A stretch of DNA of 41,376 nt from Clostridia bacterium (GCA_016937975.1 JAFGVN010000078.1:1-41376); one strand, 5' to 3'; positions 25,490 through 33,299 are shown, counted from the first letter of the stretch. Translations and numbers: made by a program. Notes: generated by a model from the sequence alone, not told the origin.

Positions 25490-26341
25490 ATGAAGAGAAG
25501 TGAAGTATTACAAAACTTAGTTAACAATATTGAATTAGAACGTTTTAGAAATTTACCAGTTACTGAAAAATTTAAACTGTTAGAGTATATTAAGTTGATT
25601 TACACCGAAGCAGAATTTGCTGCAAGGGAAGGTGTTTTACAATTAGAAAATTCACCAAACTATACAATAAACAGTACTTATAATTTATTTGCAATGTTAA
25701 TTGTCAAATTAAATGATTATGATCTTTTGAAAGAAATTATGATCAATTACGCAAAAAATTTTGAGAACAGTGACATTTATTATGCTCAAATCACAATCAC
25801 AGGTATGGGTTTACTCATGATTGAAAAGCAATTCCATCCTAAAGCAATTTATCACTTTTTATTGAATTTACTAGGGGTTGATTTCTTAGTTGAAAACTTA
25901 AAAACTACAGCACATGTGAATGAAGTTAAACATACGGATTTCAAACTGGATTCAACCATTAAATATAAGCCTTTTGAGGGAGAAAAAAGAAGAATTAAGT
26001 ATGAACTCCTTGCTTTATTAAAAATAAGACATGAACAAGGTTTAGATGCCGTATCAGATATTATTAACAATAAATATAATAATAAGAGATTGCAGTTCTA
26101 CTTCAATATGCTAAATAATAAATCAGATTCAACATCAGCATATTTATATGAAGATTTTATGGCAACAGATTCACAAACGAATCGATTGTTGGCTGCAGGT
26201 GCTTATGCAATGCTTCAAGAAAAAAGTATTATTTCAGCACATTATTTGTTCAACTCGATTATTGGAAAGTACTCTCGTTTTGATAAACGCAAAGAGGAAA
26301 TTGATCAAGAAATCATGGAAAGATTAAACGAAATTATTTAA
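25490..26341 (+). CDS. Unrecognised 283-aa cytoplasmic protein
   Basis: The ATG at 25490 follows AAAGGGG; a GTG two codons upstream lies too close to that site. The protein has no signal peptide or membrane helix, and its sequence suggests mostly alpha-helical repeats (for example YNLFAMLIVKLNDYDLLKEI, then LAAGAYAMLQEKSIISAHYL). A charged segment near residues 140-170 (HVNEVKHTDFKLDSTIKYKP) divides two helical halves. I do not recognise the family. It follows a chemoreceptor gene but is separated by a terminator and ends with its own terminator, so it is an independent unit. Its codon use looks like that of its neighbours. Confidence 0.75.
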   Translation: MKRSEVLQNLVNNIELERFRNLPVTEKFKLLEYIKLIYTEAEFAAREGVLQLENSPNYTINSTYNLFAMLIVKLNDYDLLKEIMINYAKNFENSDIYYAQITITGMGLLMIEKQFHPKAIYHFLLNLLGVDFLVENLKTTAHVNEVKHTDFKLDSTIKYKPFEGEKRRIKYELLALLKIRHEQGLDAVSDIINNKYNNKRLQFYFNMLNNKSDSTSAYLYEDFMATDSQTNRLLAAGAYAMLQEKSIISAHYLFNSIIGKYSRFDKRKEEIDQEIMERLNEII

Positions 26342-26350
26342 CACAATTAG

Positions 26351-26378
26351 ATTACAGTGCCTTGGCACTGTAATTTTT
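26351..26378 (+). terminator. Intrinsic terminator after the unknown gene
   Basis: 11-bp stem ATTACAGTGCC / GGCACTGTAAT (26351-26374) followed by TTTTC. Confidence 0.9.
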
Positions 26379-26388
26379 CGGAGGAATC

Positions 26389-26865
26389 ATGAAAAGAAAA
26401 GCAAATATAAATGATGCACAAATCATCTTGGATTTCTGTTTAGAACTAAAAGATCAAAATGCAAAAATGAGCTTTACTGATTTTGACACCTTGGAGATTG
26501 TTAATGATGCTTTAAATAATCCTAATACACATTTGTATATTGCGATACAAGATGATATTGTTGTGGCGATGTTTAGAGGTCTTAGAGGTGAACAGAATAA
26601 AGCACATAGTGCTTATGTGGCGTGTGCTGTTAAAAAGGAATATAGAAAGCAAAACCTTGCAACTGATTTAACTGAATATGGTTTAACAGATTTAAAATCA
26701 CAAGGTGTATTGATTGCTAGAACAAAAATTTATTCTTGGAATAAGGCTTCGATTAATACAATCAAAAAGAGTGGGTTTTCAGAGTCTGGAAGGATTTATA
26801 TGCATGAATTTGAACCAGATTTAGGGACGTATATTGACGATTTGATATTTCATCGTGTATTATAG
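26389..26865 (+). CDS. GNAT-family N-acetyltransferase
   Basis: 158 aa, with the ATG preceded by GGAGGA immediately after the previous terminator. The GNAT fold is visible: N-terminal KRKANINDAQIILDFCLEL, a central strand HSAYVACAVKKEYRKQNLATDL containing the acetyl-CoA pyrophosphate loop (degenerate form of Q/RxxGxG/A), and the C-terminal SWNKASINTIKKSGFSESG pattern. The acceptor substrate cannot be predicted. Confidence 0.83.
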   Translation: MKRKANINDAQIILDFCLELKDQNAKMSFTDFDTLEIVNDALNNPNTHLYIAIQDDIVVAMFRGLRGEQNKAHSAYVACAVKKEYRKQNLATDLTEYGLTDLKSQGVLIARTKIYSWNKASINTIKKSGFSESGRIYMHEFEPDLGTYIDDLIFHRVL

Positions 26866-26894
26866 TTTACATTGGTATAAAATTTTAGTATAGT
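26866..26894 (+). promoter_or_regulatory. Promoter of the RseC-like gene
   Basis: TTTACA (26866-26871), a 17-bp spacer and TATAGT (26889-26894), starting directly after the acetyltransferase stop codon. Confidence 0.65.
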
Positions 26895-26914
26895 AGACTA
26901 AGGAAGGTGATGAC

Positions 26915-27361
26915 ATGATTAATACAACAGGTGTTGTAATTGGTACAGAGGCACATAAAGCTTATGTACATATCAGCAGAAATACTGCATGTGAGAATTG
27001 TGGTGCTTGTCATTTCGATGAAAAGACCATGAATATGAAAATTACTGCAGTCAACAAAATTGGTGCTACTGTAGGTGACCGTGTAGAATTGACCATGGAT
27101 AATGTTAACTTTTTTAGAGCTTCATTTTTCCTTTATGGCATTCCACTTTTAGCATTGCTATTTGGTATTTTTACAAGTTTTTATGGCTTGAAAGCATTAG
27201 ATGTAGCTTATTATGATATATTTTCAATATTAATTGGAACAGCTGTCATGGCCGTTGCTTATATTTTTATTAAGCTCAACAGTGGAAAATTCGCTGAAAA
27301 CGAAAGATATATGTCTATTATTACTGCGGTTTTACATCATGGTGAGTTCCCAGTCATATAA
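26915..27361 (+). CDS. SoxR-reducing/RseC-like membrane protein
   Basis: 148 aa, with the ATG at 26915 preceded by AAGGTGAT. The N-terminal domain carries the cysteine motif TACENCGACH (residues 25-34), followed by the OB-like segment NKIGATVGDRVELTM. Two transmembrane helices (about 70-92 and 100-121) complete the RseC/MucC architecture (PF04246). In other bacteria such proteins work with Rnf-type complexes to reduce SoxR or modulate envelope stress. Here no rnf or rse gene is adjacent and the gene has its own promoter and terminator. Confidence 0.85.
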   Translation: MINTTGVVIGTEAHKAYVHISRNTACENCGACHFDEKTMNMKITAVNKIGATVGDRVELTMDNVNFFRASFFLYGIPLLALLFGIFTSFYGLKALDVAYYDIFSILIGTAVMAVAYIFIKLNSGKFAENERYMSIITAVLHHGEFPVI

Positions 27362-27387
27362 ATAGTTCTGATCATGAAAAAAGATTG

Positions 27388-27413
27388 AACAACCTTAGGG
27401 GTTGTTTTTTTTT
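27388..27413 (+). terminator. Intrinsic terminator after the RseC-like gene
   Basis: AACAACC / GGTTGTT with a 5-nt loop and a run of nine to ten T. Confidence 0.88.
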
Positions 27414-27449
27414 GTACTTGAGAAACTAAGGAATCTTTATATCATCAAT

Positions 27450-27477
27450 TGACGAGAAATATGTTTATGATAGAATA
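27450..27477 (+). promoter_or_regulatory. Promoter of the MFS transporter gene
   Basis: TTGACG (27450-27455), a 16-bp spacer and TAGAAT (27472-27477). Confidence 0.6.
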
Positions 27478-27506
27478 TATTTAGGGTGACGAAAGAAAGG
27501 GAAATT

Positions 27507-28748
27507 ATGAATAATTGGAAAAGAAATTTATGGCTTTTATGGTTTACTCAAATCATTTCATTAATGAGTTTTGGTTTTGGTTTACCTTTTATGCCATTTT
27601 ATATTGAAGATCTGCAACCGATGAAGCCAGATACCTTGAAACTATATACCACAATTTTAGCAGCAGCCCCAGCGATTACTATGGGAATTATGGCACCTAT
27701 TTGGGGATATTTAGCGGATCGTTATGGTAGAAAATTAATGATTATGCGTGCTATGTTTTTTGCAATTTTTATTATTGGTGGCATGGGATTTGTAACGAAT
27801 GTCAATCAACTGGTTTTTTTGAGATTAATGCAAGGTTTATTTACAGGTACTGTAACGGCTGCAGTTGCTTTTGTTGCAGCCAATACACCTAAAGAGGAGA
27901 TTCCCTATGGTTTAGGTGTGATATCTTCATCAACTTTCATTGGCTATTCATTAGGACCAATTTTAGGTGGAAATTTCGCTGATGCCCTTGGCTATAGAGC
28001 TAGTTTTGTTGCTGGCGGTGTATTGATGCTTATTGGTGCAATAGTAGTTATGCTATTCATTAAAGAAGATAAAACGACTTTAATAAACATAACAGCCGGA
28101 CCATCAGAAGGTTTAATCAAGAAATACAAAAAAATTCTTATCAGTAGTATTTTAGCTTTGATGGCCATGTTGTTTCTATTAAGAATTGCACGGACTATAT
28201 TTGCAGCTTATTTACCGCTCTTGGTTAAAGATTATTACATGGAATCTGACAACATTGCTTCTATAACGGGCTATATCAGTGCTGGAATCGGTTTTGCTAC
28301 AGCATCAGCTGGTATTATCATTTCTAAATGGGCAAAAGGTAAGGATCGAATGAAAATATCTATAGGTTTATTTATAATGGCATTTCTTTTGAGTGTTTTG
28401 TTCACTCAATACAGATCTGTACATGAATATATCTCAGAAATGATCCCATGGTTTACCAAGCCTCTTTGGACCTTTGCTATATTGTATGGACTATTTTTCT
28501 TTATGGTAGGAGGCATTGAACCTTTGATTACAGCTACTGCTGCATTGGAAGTTAATGCTGAAGATCGTGGCGCTTTATTTGGATTTCAGGGTTTAGTAGG
28601 AAGCTTGGCTTGGTTTGTTGCTCCAATGGTTGCTGGTCCATTGGTATTAAAATACGATATAGAATTTGTGTTAAATATTATTCCTATTGTTATTGTCTTG
28701 AATATAGTTGTAGCGACATATGTTCACAGAAAAGCCAAGGGGGTGTAA
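27507..28748 (+). CDS. Major facilitator superfamily exporter (DHA1, MdtG-like)
   Basis: 413 aa from the ATG at 27507 (AAAGGG site); an in-frame GTG at 27486 lacks such a site. Twelve transmembrane helices are evident. MFS motif A between helices 2 and 3 reads GYLADRYGRKLMI, and motif C of drug/H+ antiporters appears as GYSLGPILGG in helix 5. A central cytoplasmic loop holds charged residues near 200. The closest known pattern is the MdtG/TetA-like drug efflux group, but the substrate is not predictable. Single-gene unit. Confidence 0.87.
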   Translation: MNNWKRNLWLLWFTQIISLMSFGFGLPFMPFYIEDLQPMKPDTLKLYTTILAAAPAITMGIMAPIWGYLADRYGRKLMIMRAMFFAIFIIGGMGFVTNVNQLVFLRLMQGLFTGTVTAAVAFVAANTPKEEIPYGLGVISSSTFIGYSLGPILGGNFADALGYRASFVAGGVLMLIGAIVVMLFIKEDKTTLINITAGPSEGLIKKYKKILISSILALMAMLFLLRIARTIFAAYLPLLVKDYYMESDNIASITGYISAGIGFATASAGIIISKWAKGKDRMKISIGLFIMAFLLSVLFTQYRSVHEYISEMIPWFTKPLWTFAILYGLFFFMVGGIEPLITATAALEVNAEDRGALFGFQGLVGSLAWFVAPMVAGPLVLKYDIEFVLNIIPIVIVLNIVVATYVHRKAKGV

Positions 28749-28820
28749 TCATTCTGTAAAATAATTCTAGGTAAAAATCAGTTATACTTATTATAGAAAC
28801 TATTAAAGGAGGTGGCTTAA

Positions 28821-28955
28821 TTGACAGTGAGTTTTAGAAACTCTTGGATTGGTGAATATGAACGAAATGATATAGGAGGCACTAAAAATGGGTTACAAAA
28901 ACGCAGCAGAATTATTACCACCGGACCTATTAAGGGATCTGCAAGAGTACTTTAG
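28821..28955 (+). CDS. Possible 44-codon TTG-start ORF overlapping the CD3324-family gene
   Basis: A very strong site (AAAGGAGGTGG, 28805-28815) sits 5-8 bp ahead of TTG at 28821. The frame runs 44 codons and stops inside the next gene in another frame. No other start follows this site at a proper distance. The peptide is basic with no recognised domain. It may be a leader peptide coupled to the next gene, or the site may be fortuitous. Confidence 0.3.
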   Translation: MTVSFRNSWIGEYERNDIGGTKNGLQKRSRIITTGPIKGSARVL

Positions 28956-29157
28956 TGGGGGGATAATCTATGTACCTAAGACGACCGAGAAAGCGCGTTG
29001 GGGCGAATTAAGCGGTACTCGTCGTGATATTGACGTACGTAATACAAAAATCAGAAAGATGTTTAAATCTGGTATGAATATTGCGGATTTGTCAGGTCGA
29101 TTCTACTTAAGTGAAGAAACGATAAAGAAAATAGTTTATACAAAGAAAGCTGTTTAA
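28888..29157 (+). CDS. CD3324-family small helix-turn-helix protein (Mor-like)
   Basis: 89 aa, with the ATG at 28888 preceded by AGGAGG. The pattern MGYKNAAELLPPDLLRDLQE, then GGIIYVPK..., WGELSGTRRDI and a C-terminal helix-turn-helix (SGMNIADLSGRFYLSEETIKKI, residues about 60-82) matches the Clostridium CD3324 family, related to the Mor transcription activator HTH. It is probably DNA-binding, and its targets are unknown. Upstream is a possible overlapping ORF with a strong ribosome binding site; downstream is a hairpin-rich leader. Confidence 0.8.
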   Translation: MGYKNAAELLPPDLLRDLQEYFSGGIIYVPKTTEKARWGELSGTRRDIDVRNTKIRKMFKSGMNIADLSGRFYLSEETIKKIVYTKKAV

Positions 29158-29193
29158 TCTAGGTATTGCAAGAACAAGTAAAATTATCCTAGT

Positions 29194-29285
29194 TATAGTA
29201 TGTAGGAAGGGTTTGTGACATACTATAGTTAACCGGTTATCAGTTTAGTAAAACTAAACTCCACTGATCAGCTTAAGATGATCAG
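29194..29285 (+). other. Hairpin-rich RNA leader with mutually exclusive stems
   Basis: Three inverted repeats follow one another. Stem A is TATAGTATGT / ACATACTATA (29194-29203 with 29218-29227). Stem B is GTTTAGT-AAA-ACTAAAC (29243-29259), extendable by ATCA (29239-29242) with TGAT (29265-29268). Stem C is CTGATCA / TGATCAG (29264-29270 with 29279-29285). The outer part of B and stem C compete for the same bases, so two alternative folds are possible just upstream of the ribosome binding site at 29297. I do not recognise a known riboswitch. Confidence 0.55.
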
Positions 29286-29311
29286 AATAATTTTTGAAAG
29301 GAGTTGATTTA

Positions 29312-29341
29312 ATGAAAAACACAGAGGTGTTTAAAGCATAA
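29312..29341 (+). CDS. Nine-codon leader ORF (MKNTEVFKA)
   Basis: ATG at 29312 with a strong AAAGGAG site (29297-29303, 8-bp spacing) and TAA at 29339-29341, directly ahead of a terminator hairpin. The good ribosome binding site in front of so short an ORF suggests a regulatory leader peptide, comparable in size to attenuation leaders of antibiotic-resistance genes. The gene after the terminator is a phosphotransferase-type reading frame. Translation is inferred. Confidence 0.5.
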   Translation: MKNTEVFKA

Positions 29342-29346
29342 GTATA

Positions 29347-29375
29347 AAGCAGTAGCCTCTGGCTGCTGCTTTTCA
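29347..29375 (+). terminator. Intrinsic terminator/attenuator after the leader ORF
   Basis: 11-bp stem AAGCAGTAGCC / GGCTGCTGCTT (one T-G pair, 29347-29371), loop TCT, then TT. It lies 34 bp before the next start codon. Confidence 0.78.
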
Positions 29376-29404
29376 ATTTAGAAGAACATTAAACTTGGAG
29401 GTTT

Positions 29405-30304
29405 ATGTTACCCTTTAAATATTTATTTGAAAATGAAGCTTTAGCAAAAATGATGGTAAATCATTTCCATTATGACAATCTAGATTACTTTAAGTATTTT
29501 AGAATCTCAAGCAATGCCGTTTATCCCTATGGTTATAATAACGAGACCCACTTTTTAAGATTGACACCTGCACTTGAAACATCAAGAAAACGGCTAGAAG
29601 AAGAAATTGGATTCATAACATATCTAAATTCATGTGGATATACGGCATTAGAAATTGACTTAACGCATGACAAATTAATGTTAGTTGAGCAGGAGACTCC
29701 CTTTGGTGATTATTTTGCCGTATCTTTTAAGGGCGTTCCAGGTGAAATTATTGAATCCTTGGAAATGCATGATCAACTGGCCTTTGAGATTGGTAAAAGT
29801 TTAGGTCATTTGCATCAATTGAGTCGATAATATAAGGGGCAATCATGTTCGTATAAAGATCATTTGATCCTTATGATGGCATGGTTTGAAAAATATGGTG
29901 ATGAGCATGAAAGACGTTTGTGTAAAAAACTCTTGTCATATCCCATCCGTGAAGAACAACTGATTCTTGTTCACTATGACTTTCAGCCAGACAATCTCTT
30001 TTATGATGGAAAACATATTCATGTCATTGATTTTAACGATATGATGATGCATTTGCCAGAGTTGGATCTATTATGCTGTTTTAAGGACATTGATGAAGCC
30101 TTTCATCCTATGGTTTTGAAAGGATATGAATCTTCCTCAAAAGTAAAATTAACCTTTGAACATAAAGAGTTTTTAAATGAATTTGATTTATTATTCAGTC
30201 GATATCGTATGAAAAGAGCTATGAGTGAATCTTGGATCAATGAGCCTTCCTGGATGATTGCCTTGAGGAAAAAATTCGAAGATAAATTAAAAGCACCGGT
30301 ATAG
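29405..30304 (+). pseudogene. Aminoglycoside-phosphotransferase-like gene interrupted by one in-frame TAA
   Basis: The frame opens at ATG 29405 (TTGGAGG site), runs 141 codons and meets TAA at 29828-29830. The same frame then continues without another stop to 30304. Before the stop the protein ends in GKSLGHLHQLSR. After it comes YKGQSCSYKDHL and later the kinase motifs LVHYDFQPDNLFYDG (catalytic HxDxxxxN) and IHVIDFNDMM (metal-binding Asp). Together this is one APH/choline-kinase-like phosphotransferase of about 299 residues. The separate halves would be inactive, because the N-lobe lacks the catalytic loop. No good ribosome binding site supports restart. A recent nonsense mutation is the simplest reading; read-through or a sequencing error are alternatives. 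Confidence 0.85.
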
Positions 30305-30314
30305 GTGCTTTTTT
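30290..30314. terminator. Bidirectional terminator between phosphotransferase pseudogene and htrA-like gene
   Basis: AAAGCACC / GGTGCTTT with a 6-nt loop and T runs on both strands (six T on plus). It overlaps the 3' end of the pseudogene and lies just beyond the stop of the convergent protease gene. Confidence 0.85.
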
Positions 30315-31599
30315 AGTAGTCATGTTTATCACCAATGGTAATCTTTATCTCATAGGCTTTAAACTCTTCTTTCATTTCTCTAAGGACTGTTAAAGTAATG
30401 ATATCCCCAATCTTATATTGATTGATGACACGATTTAAATCCATCATGGTTTTAATTGTCTCACCATTAATGGCTGTGATGATATCATAAATTTCAAGTT
30501 TAGAAGATGCAGCTGGTCCACGTTTGACAATATCACTTACGAATACACCGATAGGAATATCGTAAATTTGAGCCAATTCTTCAGTGACATCTCTTCCATA
30601 AATGCCTATAAAAGGTTTTGAAACATAACCCTTTTCCATAAGTTCTTTTAGTATTGGAATGGCAGAGTTTATTGGAATGGCAAATCCAATGCCTTCAACG
30701 GCAGTATCCGAAATTTTTATGGTGTTGATGCCTATAAGTTCTCCATTGCCATTGACCAATGCTCCACCACTGTTACCAGGGTTAATAGCTGCATCTGTCT
30801 GTATGAGACTCAAAGCATTGAGATCTTCGCTAATAATTCGATCGACAGCACTTATAATGCCTAAAGTAACCGTATTGTTATAGCCAAGTGGATTACCAAT
30901 GGCAATTGCAATCTCACCTACATCTATCAAATCTGAGTTCCCCAAGGTTACAGGGCGAATTTTTTGAAGATCACTTTTTTCTAAATCTTTTTGTGACACA
31001 AAAACCACTGCCAAATCTGTATCTTCATCTGACCCTATAATTACGGCTGGATAAATTTTTGATCCAGAAAAATTGACATTAAGTGTTGATGAGTTATCAA
31101 TAACATGGTTATTGGTCATCATATAAATACCTTCAGTGGTAATATCAAATACAATGCCACTACCTGAAGATGTACCAACGGTTTCACCAAAGAAGGATTC
31201 TTCGATGATTTCATTGGTGATGGAAACAATAGAAGGTTCCAGTAGATTGGCTATCTCTGTTATAGATAAACTTCCCTCAGTATAGATGATATCAGTATTT
31301 TCTTGATGGAACTTTGAGGTATAGGTAAGTGAGAGTTCTTCATCGGGCATGTTCCCTGATGATCCTAATTCATAAGCTGCATAAATTGAAAAGATAATCA
31401 TAATCATTGCAACAGCAATATTTCTAAATGAATGGTTCTTAGTTTTCACGATCGGTTTATGCATCCATTTCAAATGTCTTTTAACAAGCATTTCATGATG
31501 TTTCTTTTGAAAAGCTTCAGAAGAAAGGACATGATCAAAATGATGATCCATTGCTTCTTTGGTTGTTGAACTTCTTTGATTGTCGTGTTGAATAACCAT
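30313..31599 (-). CDS. HtrA/DegP-family membrane-anchored serine protease
   Basis: 428 aa, with the ATG preceded by AAGGAGGT. A His-rich cytoplasmic tail (residues 1-58) leads to one transmembrane helix (about 59-76), so the protease faces outside. The trypsin-like domain contains the catalytic triad H165 (TNNHVIDN), D195 (DTDLAVV) and S277 (NPGNSGGAL). A PDZ domain (about 335-425) closes the protein (GPAASSKLEIYDIITAINGE). It serves in quality control of exported proteins. A single gene divergent from the ornithine regulator. The symbol (htrA, degP or yyxA-like) cannot be fixed from sequence. Confidence 0.93.
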   Translation of the reverse strand: MVIQHDNQRSSTTKEAMDHHFDHVLSSEAFQKKHHEMLVKRHLKWMHKPIVKTKNHSFRNIAVAMIMIIFSIYAAYELGSSGNMPDEELSLTYTSKFHQENTDIIYTEGSLSITEIANLLEPSIVSITNEIIEESFFGETVGTSSGSGIVFDITTEGIYMMTNNHVIDNSSTLNVNFSGSKIYPAVIIGSDEDTDLAVVFVSQKDLEKSDLQKIRPVTLGNSDLIDVGEIAIAIGNPLGYNNTVTLGIISAVDRIISEDLNALSLIQTDAAINPGNSGGALVNGNGELIGINTIKISDTAVEGIGFAIPINSAIPILKELMEKGYVSKPFIGIYGRDVTEELAQIYDIPIGVFVSDIVKRGPAASSKLEIYDIITAINGETIKTMMDLNRVINQYKIGDIITLTVLREMKEEFKAYEIKITIGDKHDY

Positions 31600-31730
31600 A
31601 AGACCTCCTTGTAAGAATAATATACCACATAAGAAAAAACTTATGCACTTAAATGGAACTTAATGGCATTGAGTTAATCTTTTTAGGATGGTATATTAAT
31701 ATAAAGAGAAAAAAAATAGGGAGAAATCAC

Positions 31731-33140
31731 ATGGAAGAGAAGTTAATTTTGTCATCGATGCAAAAAATTTTGCATGACATTGAAGAAGGTGTTCATATCG
31801 TGGATGCTGATGGTGTGACAAGAGTTTATAATAAATCAATGGAGAAGATTGAAGGCATCGGAAGAGCACAAACCATAGGAAAACATCTTCTTGATGTGTT
31901 TCCAAACTGGTCTGTTGAAAATTCAACACTTTTGACGGTTCTTCAAACTGGAAAACCATTGAAATTGCAAAAACAAAGCTACATGAATCTAAGAGGAGAA
32001 GAGATTTCAACGGTTAATACCACTTATCCAATCATCTTAAATGAAAAAATTATTGGTGCAGTTGAAATTGCAACCAATACAACAAGAGTTGACCACATGT
32101 CATCAACGATTTTGGAATTACAGCAGAAGCTGATCAATCCAAAACCTCAAACAGCCCATGGGATTCATAAATATCGATTTCAATCTCTGATTGGTCAAGA
32201 CTCAAGTTTCCTTAGAGCAATAAAACTGGCCAAAACAGCAACAAAATCCACTTCCAGTGTTATGATCTTCGGTGAAACAGGGACTGGTAAAGAAGTATTT
32301 GCTCAATCTATACATTATGAATCAGAAAGAAAAGAGAAGCCATTTATAGCGCAAAACTGTGCTGCTTTGCCTGATAACCTACTAGAAGGCATCTTGTTCG
32401 GTACAACAAAAGGTGGTTTTACAGGGGCAATAGACCGACCTGGACTTTTTGAGCAAGCTCATGGTGGGACATTGTTTCTAGATGAGATTAATTCAATGGC
32501 ACCTGAATTACAGGTAAAACTATTAAGGGTTTTACAAGAAAGTTATGTGAGAAGAGTAGGTGGATTGAAGGACATTCCAATCGATGTACGCATTATTGCA
32601 GCCAGTAATGAGGGGCCGAGTGAGTTGTTACACAATCCAATGTTTAGAAATGACCTTTTCTATAGGATTAATGTTATTAACATTCAAATTCCGCCTTTAC
32701 GCGAAAGAACCAATGACATTAAACTCCTTGCGAATTTCTTTGTAGACGAATTTAATACAAAACTTAACAAAGATGTCTGGATGATTAGTGATGATTTAAT
32801 GAGTCATTTCAACACTTACGCATGGCCAGGAAATGTGCGGGAACTTCGAAATTTCATTGAAACAGGCATGAACTTAGTTGGTGATGAGCATGTGCTTTCT
32901 AAAGAGCATTTGCCTGCCTATTATGAGGAACTCTTAAGTTATGGTTTTAAAATTGAACCGAGGATGCAAGTGGACTTGTCTAATGGCTTGAATCATTATA
33001 TTGAAAGTCTTGAGAAACAACTCATTGAAAGAGAATTAAATTATCATAACCATAATGTGACAAAAACAGCAGATGCATTAAAAATATCTAGGCAAAATCT
33101 TCAATATAAACTTAAAAAATTAGAAATTGAACTGAAATAG
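31731..33140 (+). CDS. Sigma-54-dependent activator of the ornithine operon (PAS-AAA+-Fis)
   Basis: 469 aa from the ATG at 31731 (GGGAGA site); an earlier in-frame ATG at 31653 lacks a site. An N-terminal PAS domain (about 5-115, DIEEGVHIVDADGVTRVYN) resembles RocR. The AAA+ domain (about 150-380) has Walker A GETGTGKE (181-188), Walker B GGTLFLDEI, and the sigma-54 contact loop GGFTGA (228-233) where GAFTGA is usual. A Fis-type helix-turn-helix ends the protein (TKTADALKISRQNLQYKL). It lies directly upstream of a -24/-12 promoter and paired palindromes, so it very probably senses ornithine or a related compound and activates ord-orr. Confidence 0.93.
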   Translation: MEEKLILSSMQKILHDIEEGVHIVDADGVTRVYNKSMEKIEGIGRAQTIGKHLLDVFPNWSVENSTLLTVLQTGKPLKLQKQSYMNLRGEEISTVNTTYPIILNEKIIGAVEIATNTTRVDHMSSTILELQQKLINPKPQTAHGIHKYRFQSLIGQDSSFLRAIKLAKTATKSTSSVMIFGETGTGKEVFAQSIHYESERKEKPFIAQNCAALPDNLLEGILFGTTKGGFTGAIDRPGLFEQAHGGTLFLDEINSMAPELQVKLLRVLQESYVRRVGGLKDIPIDVRIIAASNEGPSELLHNPMFRNDLFYRINVINIQIPPLRERTNDIKLLANFFVDEFNTKLNKDVWMISDDLMSHFNTYAWPGNVRELRNFIETGMNLVGDEHVLSKEHLPAYYEELLSYGFKIEPRMQVDLSNGLNHYIESLEKQLIERELNYHNHNVTKTADALKISRQNLQYKLKKLEIELK

Positions 33141-33239
33141 CAAAATATTTTGCGTAAGTATAGCAAAATATTTTGCTATTTATTTTTTAATAGAAACAGG
33201 TCTTGAAAAAAACTTAAAAAAAATCAAAACTATTTGCTA
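33140..33239. promoter_or_regulatory. Upstream activator-binding palindromes
   Basis: The 14-bp palindrome GCAAAATATTTTGC occurs perfectly at 33140-33153 and again at 33163-33176 (centres 23 bp apart, near two helical turns). A degenerate third copy, TCAAAACTATTTGC, lies at 33224-33237. They lie about 65-160 bp upstream of the -24 element, where sigma-54 activators bind. The second copy is followed by a T-rich stretch and may also act as a weak terminator of the regulator gene. Confidence 0.7.
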
Positions 33240-33299
33240 TATTTTGTGTTTAAACCTATAAGAAAGGCTATATAAAGGATTAGGATAACGTTTTCAAAG

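Noticed and set aside
29860-30304. Second half of the phosphotransferase as an independent gene
   Set aside because: It would start at a TTG without a ribosome binding site and would lack the N-lobe needed for ATP binding; it is in the same frame as the upstream half, so one interrupted gene is the better reading.
31653-31730. Longer N-terminus for the sigma-54 activator
   Set aside because: The ATG at 31653 has no ribosome binding site and the added residues do not belong to the PAS domain; the ATG at 31731 has GGGAGA.
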